Source of the DNA: Nocardioides humilatus
Lineage (GTDB): Bacteria > Actinomycetota > Actinomycetes > Propionibacteriales > Nocardioidaceae
DNA: 64,000 bases
Direction of reading: 5' to 3'
Assembly (NCBI RefSeq): GCF_008373755.1
Contig: NZ_VUJV01000003.1
Location: 310,001 to 374,000, forward strand
Under the pieces are notes generated by a model that was given only the letters and a program-made list of their open reading frames with translations, did no database searches and was not told the DNA's origin. How positions within the stretch are numbered: the stretch's first letter is position 1; each line of letters opens with the position of its first letter. A program made the position numbers and the translations under genes. Positions 33,696 through 41,360 of this stretch are shown piece by piece.

Positions 33696-36600
33696 ATGGA
33701 CAGAGCCGCGCGCCCCCTCCTGCCCTACGTGCCCCGGTTGGTCGTCGACTGGCTGGAGGACCGGCCCGACCTGACGGCACGGTCGCTCGACGCGACCGCC
33801 GTCTTCGCCGACATCTCCGGCTTCACGAACCTCACCGAGCGGCTCGCACGGAGGGGCAAGGTCGGCGCCGAGGAGATGGGCGACATCCTCAACCGGGTCT
33901 TCGGCAGCCTGCTCGACAGCGCCTACACCTACGGCGCCGAGCTCGTGAAGTGGGGCGGCGACGCCGTGCTCCTGCTCTTCCGCGGGCAGCAGCACCCGCT
34001 GCGCGCCGCAGCCGCGGCCCACCGCATGCAAGAGGTGATCGCCCGGGTCGGTCGGGTCCACACCTCCAGCGGCACGGTGCGGCTCGGGATGTCGATCGGC
34101 CTCCACAGCGGGGCGCTGGACTGCCTGCTGGTCGGCGAGGTCTTCAGGGAGCTGATCATCACCGGCCCGGACGCAAGCCTGGTGGCGCGGCTCGAGGCCG
34201 CGGCAGAGGCCGGCCAGGTCGTCGTCAGCACCTCGACCGCCGCCCAACTGGCCGCAGCCGGGGCGGTCCTCGGACCCCCGGTCGACCCGGGCCGGCTGCT
34301 CCTCGAGCCTGCGCCCGTCGTCCCCGTCGCAGGCCCGGGCCCGACCCCTCGCGCGACCGACGTCGAACTGCGCAGGGCGCTGCCCGCACCCATAGCCCAA
34401 CACGTCGTCGCCGCCGACGTCGCCTACGAGCACCGGCTCGCCGCTCTCTGTTTCCTCGAGTTCTCCGACGTCGACCGGATGCGCGAGACCGTGGGGCTCG
34501 ACGCGGTCGCCTCGGCGATCCACGGCGTGGTGTCGGCCGCCCAGCGGGCGGCCGCGGCCCACGACGTCACCTTCCTGAGCACCGACATCTATCCGGGCGG
34601 CGGCAAGGTCATCCTCACGGGCGGGGTGCCGACCAGCTTCGGCGACGACACCACGCGGGTGCTGGCCACGGCCCGGGAGATCCTCGACGGCGAGCACGCG
34701 CTCCCCCTGCGCGCGGGCATCAACGTCGGTCGGGTCTTCGCCGGCGACTACGGCACCGAGGTCCGCCGGGTCTACTCCGTGACCGGCGATGCGGTGAACC
34801 TCGCGGCGCGCCTGATGGCCAAGGCGGGGCCGGGCGAGCTGGTCGTGAGCCAGGAGGCGTTGGACCGGTCGCGCACCCGATATCAGACCCGCCGCCTCGA
34901 ACCCTTCGCCGTCAAGGGCAAGACGCAGCCCGTGGAGGCGTCGGTCGTCGCTGGGCGGGCCGCCGATCCTCCGGAGGGGAAGGTGCCGGCCGACCCGCAC
35001 CTGCTGCCCTTCGTGGGGAGGCGCCGCGAGCTGAGCACCCTCCTGGACGCCTATGGCGAAGCGCGGAGCCGGCGCGGCAGCCTGGTCGACCTGCGCGGCG
35101 AGACCGGCATCGGCAAGTCGCGCCTCGTCCACGAGCTCCTCGCGCGTGCTGGGACCCAGGCGCAGTGGATGCCCGGCGACCTCTACGCGAGCGGCACGCC
35201 GTACGCCCCGTTCCACCGGCTCGTCGGTGCCGACGACCTGGAGCAGATCGTCGAGGACCTGGCGCCGCACCTGCGCCCGCTCCTCCCCCTCCTCGAGATC
35301 GTCGCCGGCGTCGGCACGGCCAGCAAGGCCGACCTGGACCGCCTGTACGGCGACGCGCGCAAGGAGCTCATGGAGGGAGCGGCGAGCGAGCTCCTCGGCC
35401 GGATGTTCGACTTCCCGACCGTCTGGGTGTTCGACGACGTGCAGTTCATGGACACGGCCTCGACCGACCTCCTCAACCGGCTCGCCCGCGACGCCGCCGA
35501 TCGGCCCTGGCTGATCATCACCACGACCCGCGACGACAGCACCTGGTCGCCTCCCGACGACGCCCCCGCACAGCTGCTCACCATCCGGCCGCTCGGCGCT
35601 TCCGATGCCGAGGACCTCATCACCTCCCACGCCTCCGGCGCGGCCGCGCCCGCTCACCGGTTCGCGTCCGTCATCGAGCGCGCCGAGGGCAACCCGCTCT
35701 TCCTCACCGAGCTGCTCGAGGCCATGCGCGTCGGGGCGCTGGGCAGCGACGAGTCGATCGAGCTGCCGGATTCCGTGGAGTCGGCCGTGGCAGCACGGAT
35801 CGACCAGCTGGCCCCGAGCCTGCGGGCCCAACTGCGCGCCGCAGCCGTGCTGGGGGCGACGGTCGACCTCGACCTGCTGGCCACGATGAGCGGGGCGGTC
35901 CCCGACCTCACCACCTCCGTCGCCGCCTTCGACGACCTCGACGAGTTCCTGCTCCGGGGAGACGACGGGCGCTACCGGTTCCGTCACCACCTGGTGCAGG
36001 AGACCGCCTACCAGGCGCTGCCCTTCCGCCGCAGGGTCGCGCTCCACGCGGCCGCTGCCGATGCCGTCGTGGCGCACGAGCCCGACGACATCGTGCGCAC
36101 CGGCCTGTTGTCGCTGCACTGCCTGCGCGGCGAGCGCTACGCCGAGGCCTACGAGCACTCGCTCGCGGCAGCCGGCCATGCCGCAGCCCAGTACGCCCAC
36201 GCCGACGCCGTCACGCTCCACCGCAGGGCGCTCGAGGCAGCGCGCCGGACCCGGTTGCGCGGCACCGAGGTGGTGCCCGTCCTCGAAGGCCTGGCGGAGG
36301 CCTATCTCTACGTCGGCGACCTCGACGCGATGGAGGACACCTTGCGCCGGGCCCGGCGGGCGGTCGATCGCGACCCGATCGTGCTCGCGCGTCTGGCCGC
36401 CCTGACGACGTACCAACGCCGACAGACCGGGCGTCACCACGAGGCCATCCGGTGGACCTCGCGCGGGCGAGCCGCGCTGGAGGGCAGGACGGACAAGCCG
36501 TCGCTCATCGTGCTGGCCGAGCTGGCGTTCAGCCGGTGCCAGTCGCTCCTGGCCCGCGGCCACTTCGCCGAGGCCGAGCGGTGGGCGACGCGCTGCATCG

Positions 36601-37475
36601 AGGAGGCCGAGGCGGCCGGCGACCTGCGCCGTCGGGCGTCGGCCACCCAGCTGCGAGCGGTGGCGCGGCACTACTCCGGAGCCGAGGTCGACCTCGGCGA
36701 GCTGGTCGCCAGCGCTGTCGAGCAGGAACGGCTCGGCGACCTCAAGCGCGCCGCGCGCACCCACAACATCATCGGCGTGCTGGCCTTCGACGACGGCCTG
36801 TGGCCGATGGCCCTGGACCACTACGACCGAGCGGTCGACATCTACCGCCGTCTCAGCCAACCCCTCGAGGTCGCCCTGCAGCTGGCCAACGCCGCCGAGC
36901 TCCTCATCTTCCAGAGGCGTCTCGACGAGGCCGAGGTGAGGCTCACCGAGGCCACCCGGCTGTGGCGCGGCGCCCCGATGAACGGCGAGCAGGCGTTCGG
37001 GACCACGCAGCGGGCACGGTGCTCGATGGCGCGCGGTGAGTACGACGCCGCGCTGGCCCTCTACGAGGAGGCTCGCTCCGTCCACGCTGCCAGCCGGGAG
37101 GCGGTCCAGCTCGTCATCGTCGAGGGCATGCTGGCCGAGTGCCTGCTGCTGGCCGGTGACGCCCGAGCGGCGTTCGACCTGATCCTCGACGTGGAAGCGC
37201 GCAACTCATCAGCGGGGGCCGACCTGCGCTACCTGCGCCGGATCCGGTCGCTCGCGCAACTGGGCACCGGCGAGGAGCAGCAGGGTCTGGAGCAGCTGCG
37301 TGTGGCGCTGGGCGAGGCCCGCGCGATCGGGCACCTCTACGACGAGTGGCGCTGCATCGGCGAGCTGGTCCGGCTCGGCGCCGCGACCGCGGACGAGACC
37401 GCCGAGCTCGTCGAGCTCGAGCAGGCCGTCGAGGAACGGCTCGGCGTGCAGGTGCGAGCCGGTCAGTCCTCGTGA
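33696..37475 (+). CDS. Soluble-adenylyl-cyclase-like protein: two cyclase domains, NTPase and helical repeats
   Basis: A 1259-residue cytoplasmic protein. The first class III cyclase domain (about 30-185) has metal aspartates D39 (FADIS) and D89 (GGDAVLL), but Ser161 replaces the catalytic Asn. The second (about 245-395) has Glu and Lys at the metal positions and keeps N368 and R372 (NLAARL). An AAA/STAND-type NTPase follows, with Walker A GETGIGKS (468-475) and Walker B VWVFDDVQF. The rest, from about 860, is a TPR-like helical region. It resembles mammalian soluble adenylyl cyclase in order. The start at 33696 was chosen for its GAGAGG five bases before the ATG. It should make cAMP (or cGMP) in response to an unknown ligand. 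Confidence 0.88.
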   Translation: MDRAARPLLPYVPRLVVDWLEDRPDLTARSLDATAVFADISGFTNLTERLARRGKVGAEEMGDILNRVFGSLLDSAYTYGAELVKWGGDAVLLLFRGQQHPLRAAAAAHRMQEVIARVGRVHTSSGTVRLGMSIGLHSGALDCLLVGEVFRELIITGPDASLVARLEAAAEAGQVVVSTSTAAQLAAAGAVLGPPVDPGRLLLEPAPVVPVAGPGPTPRATDVELRRALPAPIAQHVVAADVAYEHRLAALCFLEFSDVDRMRETVGLDAVASAIHGVVSAAQRAAAAHDVTFLSTDIYPGGGKVILTGGVPTSFGDDTTRVLATAREILDGEHALPLRAGINVGRVFAGDYGTEVRRVYSVTGDAVNLAARLMAKAGPGELVVSQEALDRSRTRYQTRRLEPFAVKGKTQPVEASVVAGRAADPPEGKVPADPHLLPFVGRRRELSTLLDAYGEARSRRGSLVDLRGETGIGKSRLVHELLARAGTQAQWMPGDLYASGTPYAPFHRLVGADDLEQIVEDLAPHLRPLLPLLEIVAGVGTASKADLDRLYGDARKELMEGAASELLGRMFDFPTVWVFDDVQFMDTASTDLLNRLARDAADRPWLIITTTRDDSTWSPPDDAPAQLLTIRPLGASDAEDLITSHASGAAAPAHRFASVIERAEGNPLFLTELLEAMRVGALGSDESIELPDSVESAVAARIDQLAPSLRAQLRAAAVLGATVDLDLLATMSGAVPDLTTSVAAFDDLDEFLLRGDDGRYRFRHHLVQETAYQALPFRRRVALHAAAADAVVAHEPDDIVRTGLLSLHCLRGERYAEAYEHSLAAAGHAAAQYAHADAVTLHRRALEAARRTRLRGTEVVPVLEGLAEAYLYVGDLDAMEDTLRRARRAVDRDPIVLARLAALTTYQRRQTGRHHEAIRWTSRGRAALEGRTDKPSLIVLAELAFSRCQSLLARGHFAEAERWATRCIEEAEAAGDLRRRASATQLRAVARHYSGAEVDLGELVASAVEQERLGDLKRAARTHNIIGVLAFDDGLWPMALDHYDRAVDIYRRLSQPLEVALQLANAAELLIFQRRLDEAEVRLTEATRLWRGAPMNGEQAFGTTQRARCSMARGEYDAALALYEEARSVHAASREAVQLVIVEGMLAECLLLAGDARAAFDLILDVEARNSSAGADLRYLRRIRSLAQLGTGEEQQGLEQLRVALGEARAIGHLYDEWRCIGELVRLGAATADETAELVELEQAVEERLGVQVRAGQSS

Positions 37476-37639
37476 GGGTCGGCCGCGCGTGCGGCTTCGG
37501 CCTCCGCCGCTTCCTCACGTGCGTCCTTGCGCCGCTGGATCACGATGACGCCCCCGAGCAGGAGGAACGGCCCGAAGGCGAGGACGATCGTGAGCACCTG
37601 CTCGACGGGGTGCAGCGTGCCGAGGTGCCAGGGAATCAC
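37463..37639 (-). CDS. Small single-helix membrane protein, 58 residues
   Basis: A short open frame starting on the GTG at 37639 (VIPWHLGTLHPVEQ) and ending at 37463. One transmembrane helix (about residues 15-35, rich in Leu, Val and Gly) is followed by QRRKD and an acidic Ala-rich tail. Its 3' end overlaps the convergent cyclase gene by 13 bases. Charge distribution (positive on the inside after the helix) and codon pattern support a real gene. The start is preceded by weak Shine-Dalgarno sequence, so it may be leaderless. It would be an N-out, C-in protein of unknown role. Confidence 0.6.
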   Translation of the reverse strand: MIPWHLGTLHPVEQVLTIVLAFGPFLLLGGVIVIQRRKDAREEAAEAEAARAADPHED

Positions 37640-37657
37640 GCGACCTAGTCTCGCAGG

Positions 37658-37693
37658 GGTTTCGAGGCTCGCTCCGCTCGCACCTCAACCACC
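37658..37693. repeat. Dispersed palindromic repeat, copy C
   Basis: The sequence GGTTTCGAGGCTCGCTCC followed by GCTCGCACCTCAACCACC is an imperfect inverted repeat between pruA and the small membrane protein gene. Its arms match copy B at 13755-13795 almost base for base. Confidence 0.65.
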
Positions 37694-37701
37694 GAGATGC
37701 T

Positions 37702-39330
37702 TCAGCCCATGTAGGGGTAGGTGTGGTCCGTGGGCGGGACCAGCGTCTCCTTGATCGAGCGCGGCGAGGTCCAGCGCAGCAGGTTGACCGCCGCTCCGGC
37801 CTTGTCGTTGGTGCCCGAGGCCCGGCCTCCACCGAAGGGCTGCTGGCCGACGACGGCGCCGGTCGGCTTGTCGTTGATGTAGAAGTTGCCGGCGGCGAAA
37901 CGCAGCGTCATCCGGGCCCACCGGATCGCCGACCGGTCCTGGGCGATGATCGCGCCGGTCAGGGCGTAGGGGGCGGCCGACTCGGCCTGCAGCACGACCT
38001 TCTCGAAGTCGGCGTCGTCGTAGACGTGGATGACGAGGATCGGCCCGAAGTACTCGGTCGTGAACATCTCGTCGGTCGGGTCCTCGGCGACCACGATCGT
38101 CGGGCGCACGAAGTAGCCCACGCTGTCGTCGGTCGTGCCACCGGCGACGACCTGGAGCCCGGGCGTGGCCTTGGCCCGCTCGATCGCCTGGGTGTGCTTG
38201 GCGAAGGCCCGGTCGTCGATGACGGCGCCGAGGAAGTGGGAGAAGTCGGTGGGGTCGCCCATCGACAGCGCATCGGTCTTGGCGACCAGGTCGTCACCCA
38301 TCCGCTCCCACACCGAACGGGCGACGTAGGCGCGCGACGCCGCGGAGCACTTCTGGCCGGAGAACTCGAACGCACCGCGGATCAGCGCAGTCGTGACGAC
38401 GGCCGGGTCGGCGCTCGGGTGGGCGATGACGAAGTCCTTGCCGCCGGTCTCGCCGACGAGACGGGGGTAGGTGCGGTAGTTGGGCAGGTTGGCGCCCACG
38501 GTCTGCCACAACCGCTGGAAGGTCGGGGTCGAGCCGGTGAAGTGGATGCCGGCCAGGTCGTGGTGGGCCAGCGCCACCTCGGAGACTGCCAGGCCGTCGC
38601 CAGGGAGCATGTTGATGACGCCTGGCGGCATGCCGGCCTCGGCGAGCAGCTCCATGGTGATCGACGCGGCGTGCTGCTGGGTCGGGCTGGGCTTCCAGAC
38701 CACCGTGTTGCCCATCAGCGCGGGAGCGGTCGGCAGGTTGCCGGCGATCGCGGTGAAGTTGAAGGGCGTGATCGCGTAGACGAAGCCCTCGAGCGGCCGG
38801 TGGTCGGTGCGGTTCCAGATGCCGGGGCTGTTGGCGATCGGCTGGTCGGTGAGGATCTGCTTGGCGTAGTGGACGTTGAAGCGCCAGAAGTCGATGAGCT
38901 CGCAGGCGGCGTCGATCTCAGCCTGGAAGGCAGTCTTCGACTGGCCCAGCACCGTCGCGGCGTTGAGCCGCTGACGCCACGGCCCCGCGAGCAGCTCGGC
39001 GGCCTTGAGCAGGATCGCGCAGCGCTCGTCGAAGGGCATCGCGCGCCACTCGGGCGCCGCGTCGGTCGCCGCGTCGACAGCGCGCTGCGCGTCGGCCGTC
39101 GTGGAGTTCTTCAGGACGCCCAGCACGTGGGCGTGGTCGTGCGGCTGCACGACCTTGATCTCCGCACCTCCACCGGCGACCCACTCGCCACCGATGTAGG
39201 CGTCCATGCGGTGCTCGGTCGCCTCCTGTCGGGCGATCTCAGCAGCGAGGGCATCGCGCTCCGGGTTGCCGGGCGCATAGGTCAGGTTGGGCTCGTTGAT
39301 GGGAGCCGGGGGGAACGTGATGGCGTCCAT
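37702..39330 (-). CDS. pruA: L-glutamate gamma-semialdehyde dehydrogenase (1-pyrroline-5-carboxylate dehydrogenase)
   Basis: A 542-residue cytoplasmic aldehyde dehydrogenase that turns glutamate semialdehyde (from proline breakdown) into glutamate with NAD+. Typical landmarks are present: the catalytic Cys in SGQKCSAASR, the glutamate in GETGGKD, the cofactor-binding TGSTPTFQRLWQ region, and the C-terminal GQQPFGGGRASGTNDKAG. The length fits stand-alone PruA rather than PutA. The ATG at 39330 was preferred to a TTG seven codons upstream because it begins the conserved N-terminus (MDAITFPPAP). A palindromic operator-like site sits 11 bases upstream. No putB/prodh gene is adjacent, so proline dehydrogenase must be elsewhere. 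Confidence 0.95.
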   Translation of the reverse strand: MDAITFPPAPINEPNLTYAPGNPERDALAAEIARQEATEHRMDAYIGGEWVAGGGAEIKVVQPHDHAHVLGVLKNSTTADAQRAVDAATDAAPEWRAMPFDERCAILLKAAELLAGPWRQRLNAATVLGQSKTAFQAEIDAACELIDFWRFNVHYAKQILTDQPIANSPGIWNRTDHRPLEGFVYAITPFNFTAIAGNLPTAPALMGNTVVWKPSPTQQHAASITMELLAEAGMPPGVINMLPGDGLAVSEVALAHHDLAGIHFTGSTPTFQRLWQTVGANLPNYRTYPRLVGETGGKDFVIAHPSADPAVVTTALIRGAFEFSGQKCSAASRAYVARSVWERMGDDLVAKTDALSMGDPTDFSHFLGAVIDDRAFAKHTQAIERAKATPGLQVVAGGTTDDSVGYFVRPTIVVAEDPTDEMFTTEYFGPILVIHVYDDADFEKVVLQAESAAPYALTGAIIAQDRSAIRWARMTLRFAAGNFYINDKPTGAVVGQQPFGGGRASGTNDKAGAAVNLLRWTSPRSIKETLVPPTDHTYPYMG

Positions 39331-39340
39331 GCTCCCGATG

Positions 39341-39351
39341 TTGTCAGACAA
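39341..39351. promoter_or_regulatory. Candidate GntR-type operator upstream of pruA
   Basis: The 11-base palindrome TTGTCAGACAA fits the FadR-subfamily GntR consensus TNGTNNNACNA. It lies 11-21 bases upstream of the pruA ATG, where bound repressor would block initiation. A GntR gene is not visible in the window, so the assignment rests on the motif alone. Confidence 0.35.
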
Positions 39352-39399
39352 TCGGGGTGGGACCCAACCCGCGGCACCACCGTCGCGGTCGGCGCCCGG

Positions 39400-40854
39400 T
39401 CAGCGCTTGGGCTTGGACTGCCCCGACGTCGTACGGCGTCCGCGCGGAGCGCGCTGTCGACCGCTGGAGGAGACCTCGAGGAGCTCGTCGAGGGCCTCGC
39501 GGATGCACAGCCCGAGCAGGTCGGCGTCGGGCACCAGGTCGCGGTCGGCGGTGATGCCGTAGAAGACGCCGCCGTTGTAGGACGTCACGCTGAGGACGAT
39601 CGGGTGGCCCGAGACGAGCGGGGCGACCGGGTAGCTGGCGAGCATCTCGGCACCGGCGGCGTAGAGCGGCGCCTGCGGTCCGGGGACGTTGGTCACCGAC
39701 AGCTGGTAGCCGCGCCGCAGCTCGTCGGCCGCGACCCGCGAGCCGATGGCGTGGAACGTGGTCGGCGCGAAGCCGGCGACGCCGGCGAGCCGGTTGGCGG
39801 CCACGCTGCGCCCGGTCTCCTTGTGGGCCTGGAAGGAGTAGGAGACCTGGTGCAGCCGGACGACCGGGCTCGCCTCGCCGACCGGCAGGTCGACGAAGTG
39901 GGCGGCGATCTGACTGCCGAGCGAGGTCGCCTGGAGCTCCTCGTCGATGACGGAGACCGGCACGACGGCGCGGACCTGCTTGATGCCGCCCATCGACTCA
40001 GCGCGGGTCATGAGCCACGAACGCAGGCCGCCGGTGACGGTCGCGAGGATGACGTCGTTGACGGTGCCGCCGTGGGTGCGGCGCACCTTGCGGTAGTCGC
40101 TGAGCTCGGTCTCCACGGTGACCACGCGGCGCTGCTGCGAGAGCTCGCCGCTGATGACCCCGCGCGACTTCGGCCGGCGCCCGGTCAGCGCACCGACCAC
40201 GCTGCGCGCCCGCTTCGTGCGGGCGTCGACCGAGCGGGTCAGCGCACGCGACGTGCCGCGCATCGTGTTGACGACGGTCTGGCCGTCGGTGAGGGCGTCG
40301 CGGACCGCGCCGGCGACCATCGCGCCGGGCGCGGGCGCCTTGCGCGGCTGCCAGTCGTCGGGCTCGAACTCGCGCGGCTTCGGCTGCGCGTCGAGCAGCA
40401 GCTGGCCGAGGTCAACGGTCTGGACGCCGTCGACGAGGGCCTGGTGCGTCTTCGAGAGCAGCGCGACCCGGCCGCCCTCGAGCCCTTCCACGAAGTAGAC
40501 CTCCCACAGCGGCCGGGTGCGGTCGAGCGGGCGCGACACGATGCGCGAGGCGAGCTCGAGCAACTGGGCGTGGGAGCCGGGGCGCGGCAGCGCCGAACGG
40601 CGTACGTGGAAGGCGAGGTCGAACTTCTCGTCGTCGACCCACAGCGGCGCGGCGATGTGCCCGGGGACGAATTGAACCCGCTGGCGGTAACGCGGCACGA
40701 AGGCGATCCGGTCGCGGATCAGCTCGACGAGCCGGTTGTAGTCGAATCCCGACTCGCCAGGCTCGAAGATCTCGATCGTCGCGTTGTGCAGCGGGGTCTG
40801 CGGCGTCTCAGCGGACAAGAACGCGAAGTCGCGCGTGCTCACACGATCGACCAC
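39400..40854 (-). CDS. Wax ester synthase / diacylglycerol acyltransferase family protein
   Basis: A 484-residue WS/DGAT-family O-acyltransferase. The condensing motif, normally HHxxxDG, reads THQALVDG at 136-143: one His (137) and the DG are kept, but Gln138 replaces the second His. Other family blocks are intact (PLWEVYFVEG, NDVILATVTGG, VTNVPGPQAPLYAAG and YNGGVFYGITAD). These enzymes transfer acyl groups from acyl-CoA to alcohols or diacylglycerol to make storage lipid. The missing His may mean altered chemistry. It starts at a GTG with a GGGGA motif six bases upstream. It is upstream of pruA on the same strand with a 69-base gap. Confidence 0.88.
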   Translation of the reverse strand: MVDRVSTRDFAFLSAETPQTPLHNATIEIFEPGESGFDYNRLVELIRDRIAFVPRYRQRVQFVPGHIAAPLWVDDEKFDLAFHVRRSALPRPGSHAQLLELASRIVSRPLDRTRPLWEVYFVEGLEGGRVALLSKTHQALVDGVQTVDLGQLLLDAQPKPREFEPDDWQPRKAPAPGAMVAGAVRDALTDGQTVVNTMRGTSRALTRSVDARTKRARSVVGALTGRRPKSRGVISGELSQQRRVVTVETELSDYRKVRRTHGGTVNDVILATVTGGLRSWLMTRAESMGGIKQVRAVVPVSVIDEELQATSLGSQIAAHFVDLPVGEASPVVRLHQVSYSFQAHKETGRSVAANRLAGVAGFAPTTFHAIGSRVAADELRRGYQLSVTNVPGPQAPLYAAGAEMLASYPVAPLVSGHPIVLSVTSYNGGVFYGITADRDLVPDADLLGLCIREALDELLEVSSSGRQRAPRGRRTTSGQSKPKR

Positions 40855-40991
40855 GGCGATTCCCCATTTCTGCGACCGGCCCCCCGAACGGTCCTACGAC
40901 TTGATCCGTGAGAGATTCTGTCAGAGGACGTGCGCCGCGCGGACATCTGTCCGCGTGCGCCGCAATCGGACTTTCCAGGCAGGAGCAGCAG

Positions 40992-41360
40992 GTGGCAGCA
41001 ACGACGGCGCGGTGGATCGCGCTCGCGATCGTGGTGGGGGCCGGGCTCACCGGGTGCAGCGACGACGGCGGCTCGGACAAGAAGTCCGACGAGAAGCCGG
41101 TCTTCATCCAGATCACGATCCAGGACGGCCAGGTCACGCCCAACGGCGACCGTGTCGACGTCTCCCCCGGCCAGCCGATCGACCTCGAGGTCATCGCTGA
41201 CGCTCCCGGCGAGATCCACGTGCACTCCGACCCGGAGCAGGAGTTCGAGTACGACGCCGGCACGACGCAGCTCGACGAGTTCGAGATCTCCCGTCCCGGC
41301 ATCGTCGCCGTCGAGTCGCACACCCTCGACCAGGTCATCGTCCAGCTCGAGGTGAAGTGA
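40992..41360 (+). CDS. Lipoprotein with cupredoxin-like sequence
   Basis: A 122-residue lipoprotein. The signal peptide ends in the lipobox LTGC (Cys about 20), and an Asp/Lys-rich linker follows. The remaining 95 residues look like a small all-beta fold of the cupredoxin kind: FIQITIQDGQVTPNGD, then the HVHSDPEQEFEYD segment, and a late GIVAVESHT that would place a His near the C-terminal metal loop. Whether copper is really bound is uncertain, because the usual Cys ligand is not obvious. The AGGAG six bases before the GTG marks the start. Its stop overlaps the GTG of the next gene (GTGA), so the two work together. Confidence 0.72.
   Translation: MAATTARWIALAIVVGAGLTGCSDDGGSDKKSDEKPVFIQITIQDGQVTPNGDRVDVSPGQPIDLEVIADAPGEIHVHSDPEQEFEYDAGTTQLDEFEISRPGIVAVESHTLDQVIVQLEVK

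Noticed and set aside
33062-37039. A 1325-codon plus-strand frame in another reading frame of the cyclase gene
   Set aside because: It is Arg/Pro/Gly-rich and frame-shifted relative to the clear cyclase/NTPase reading frame. It is a shadow.
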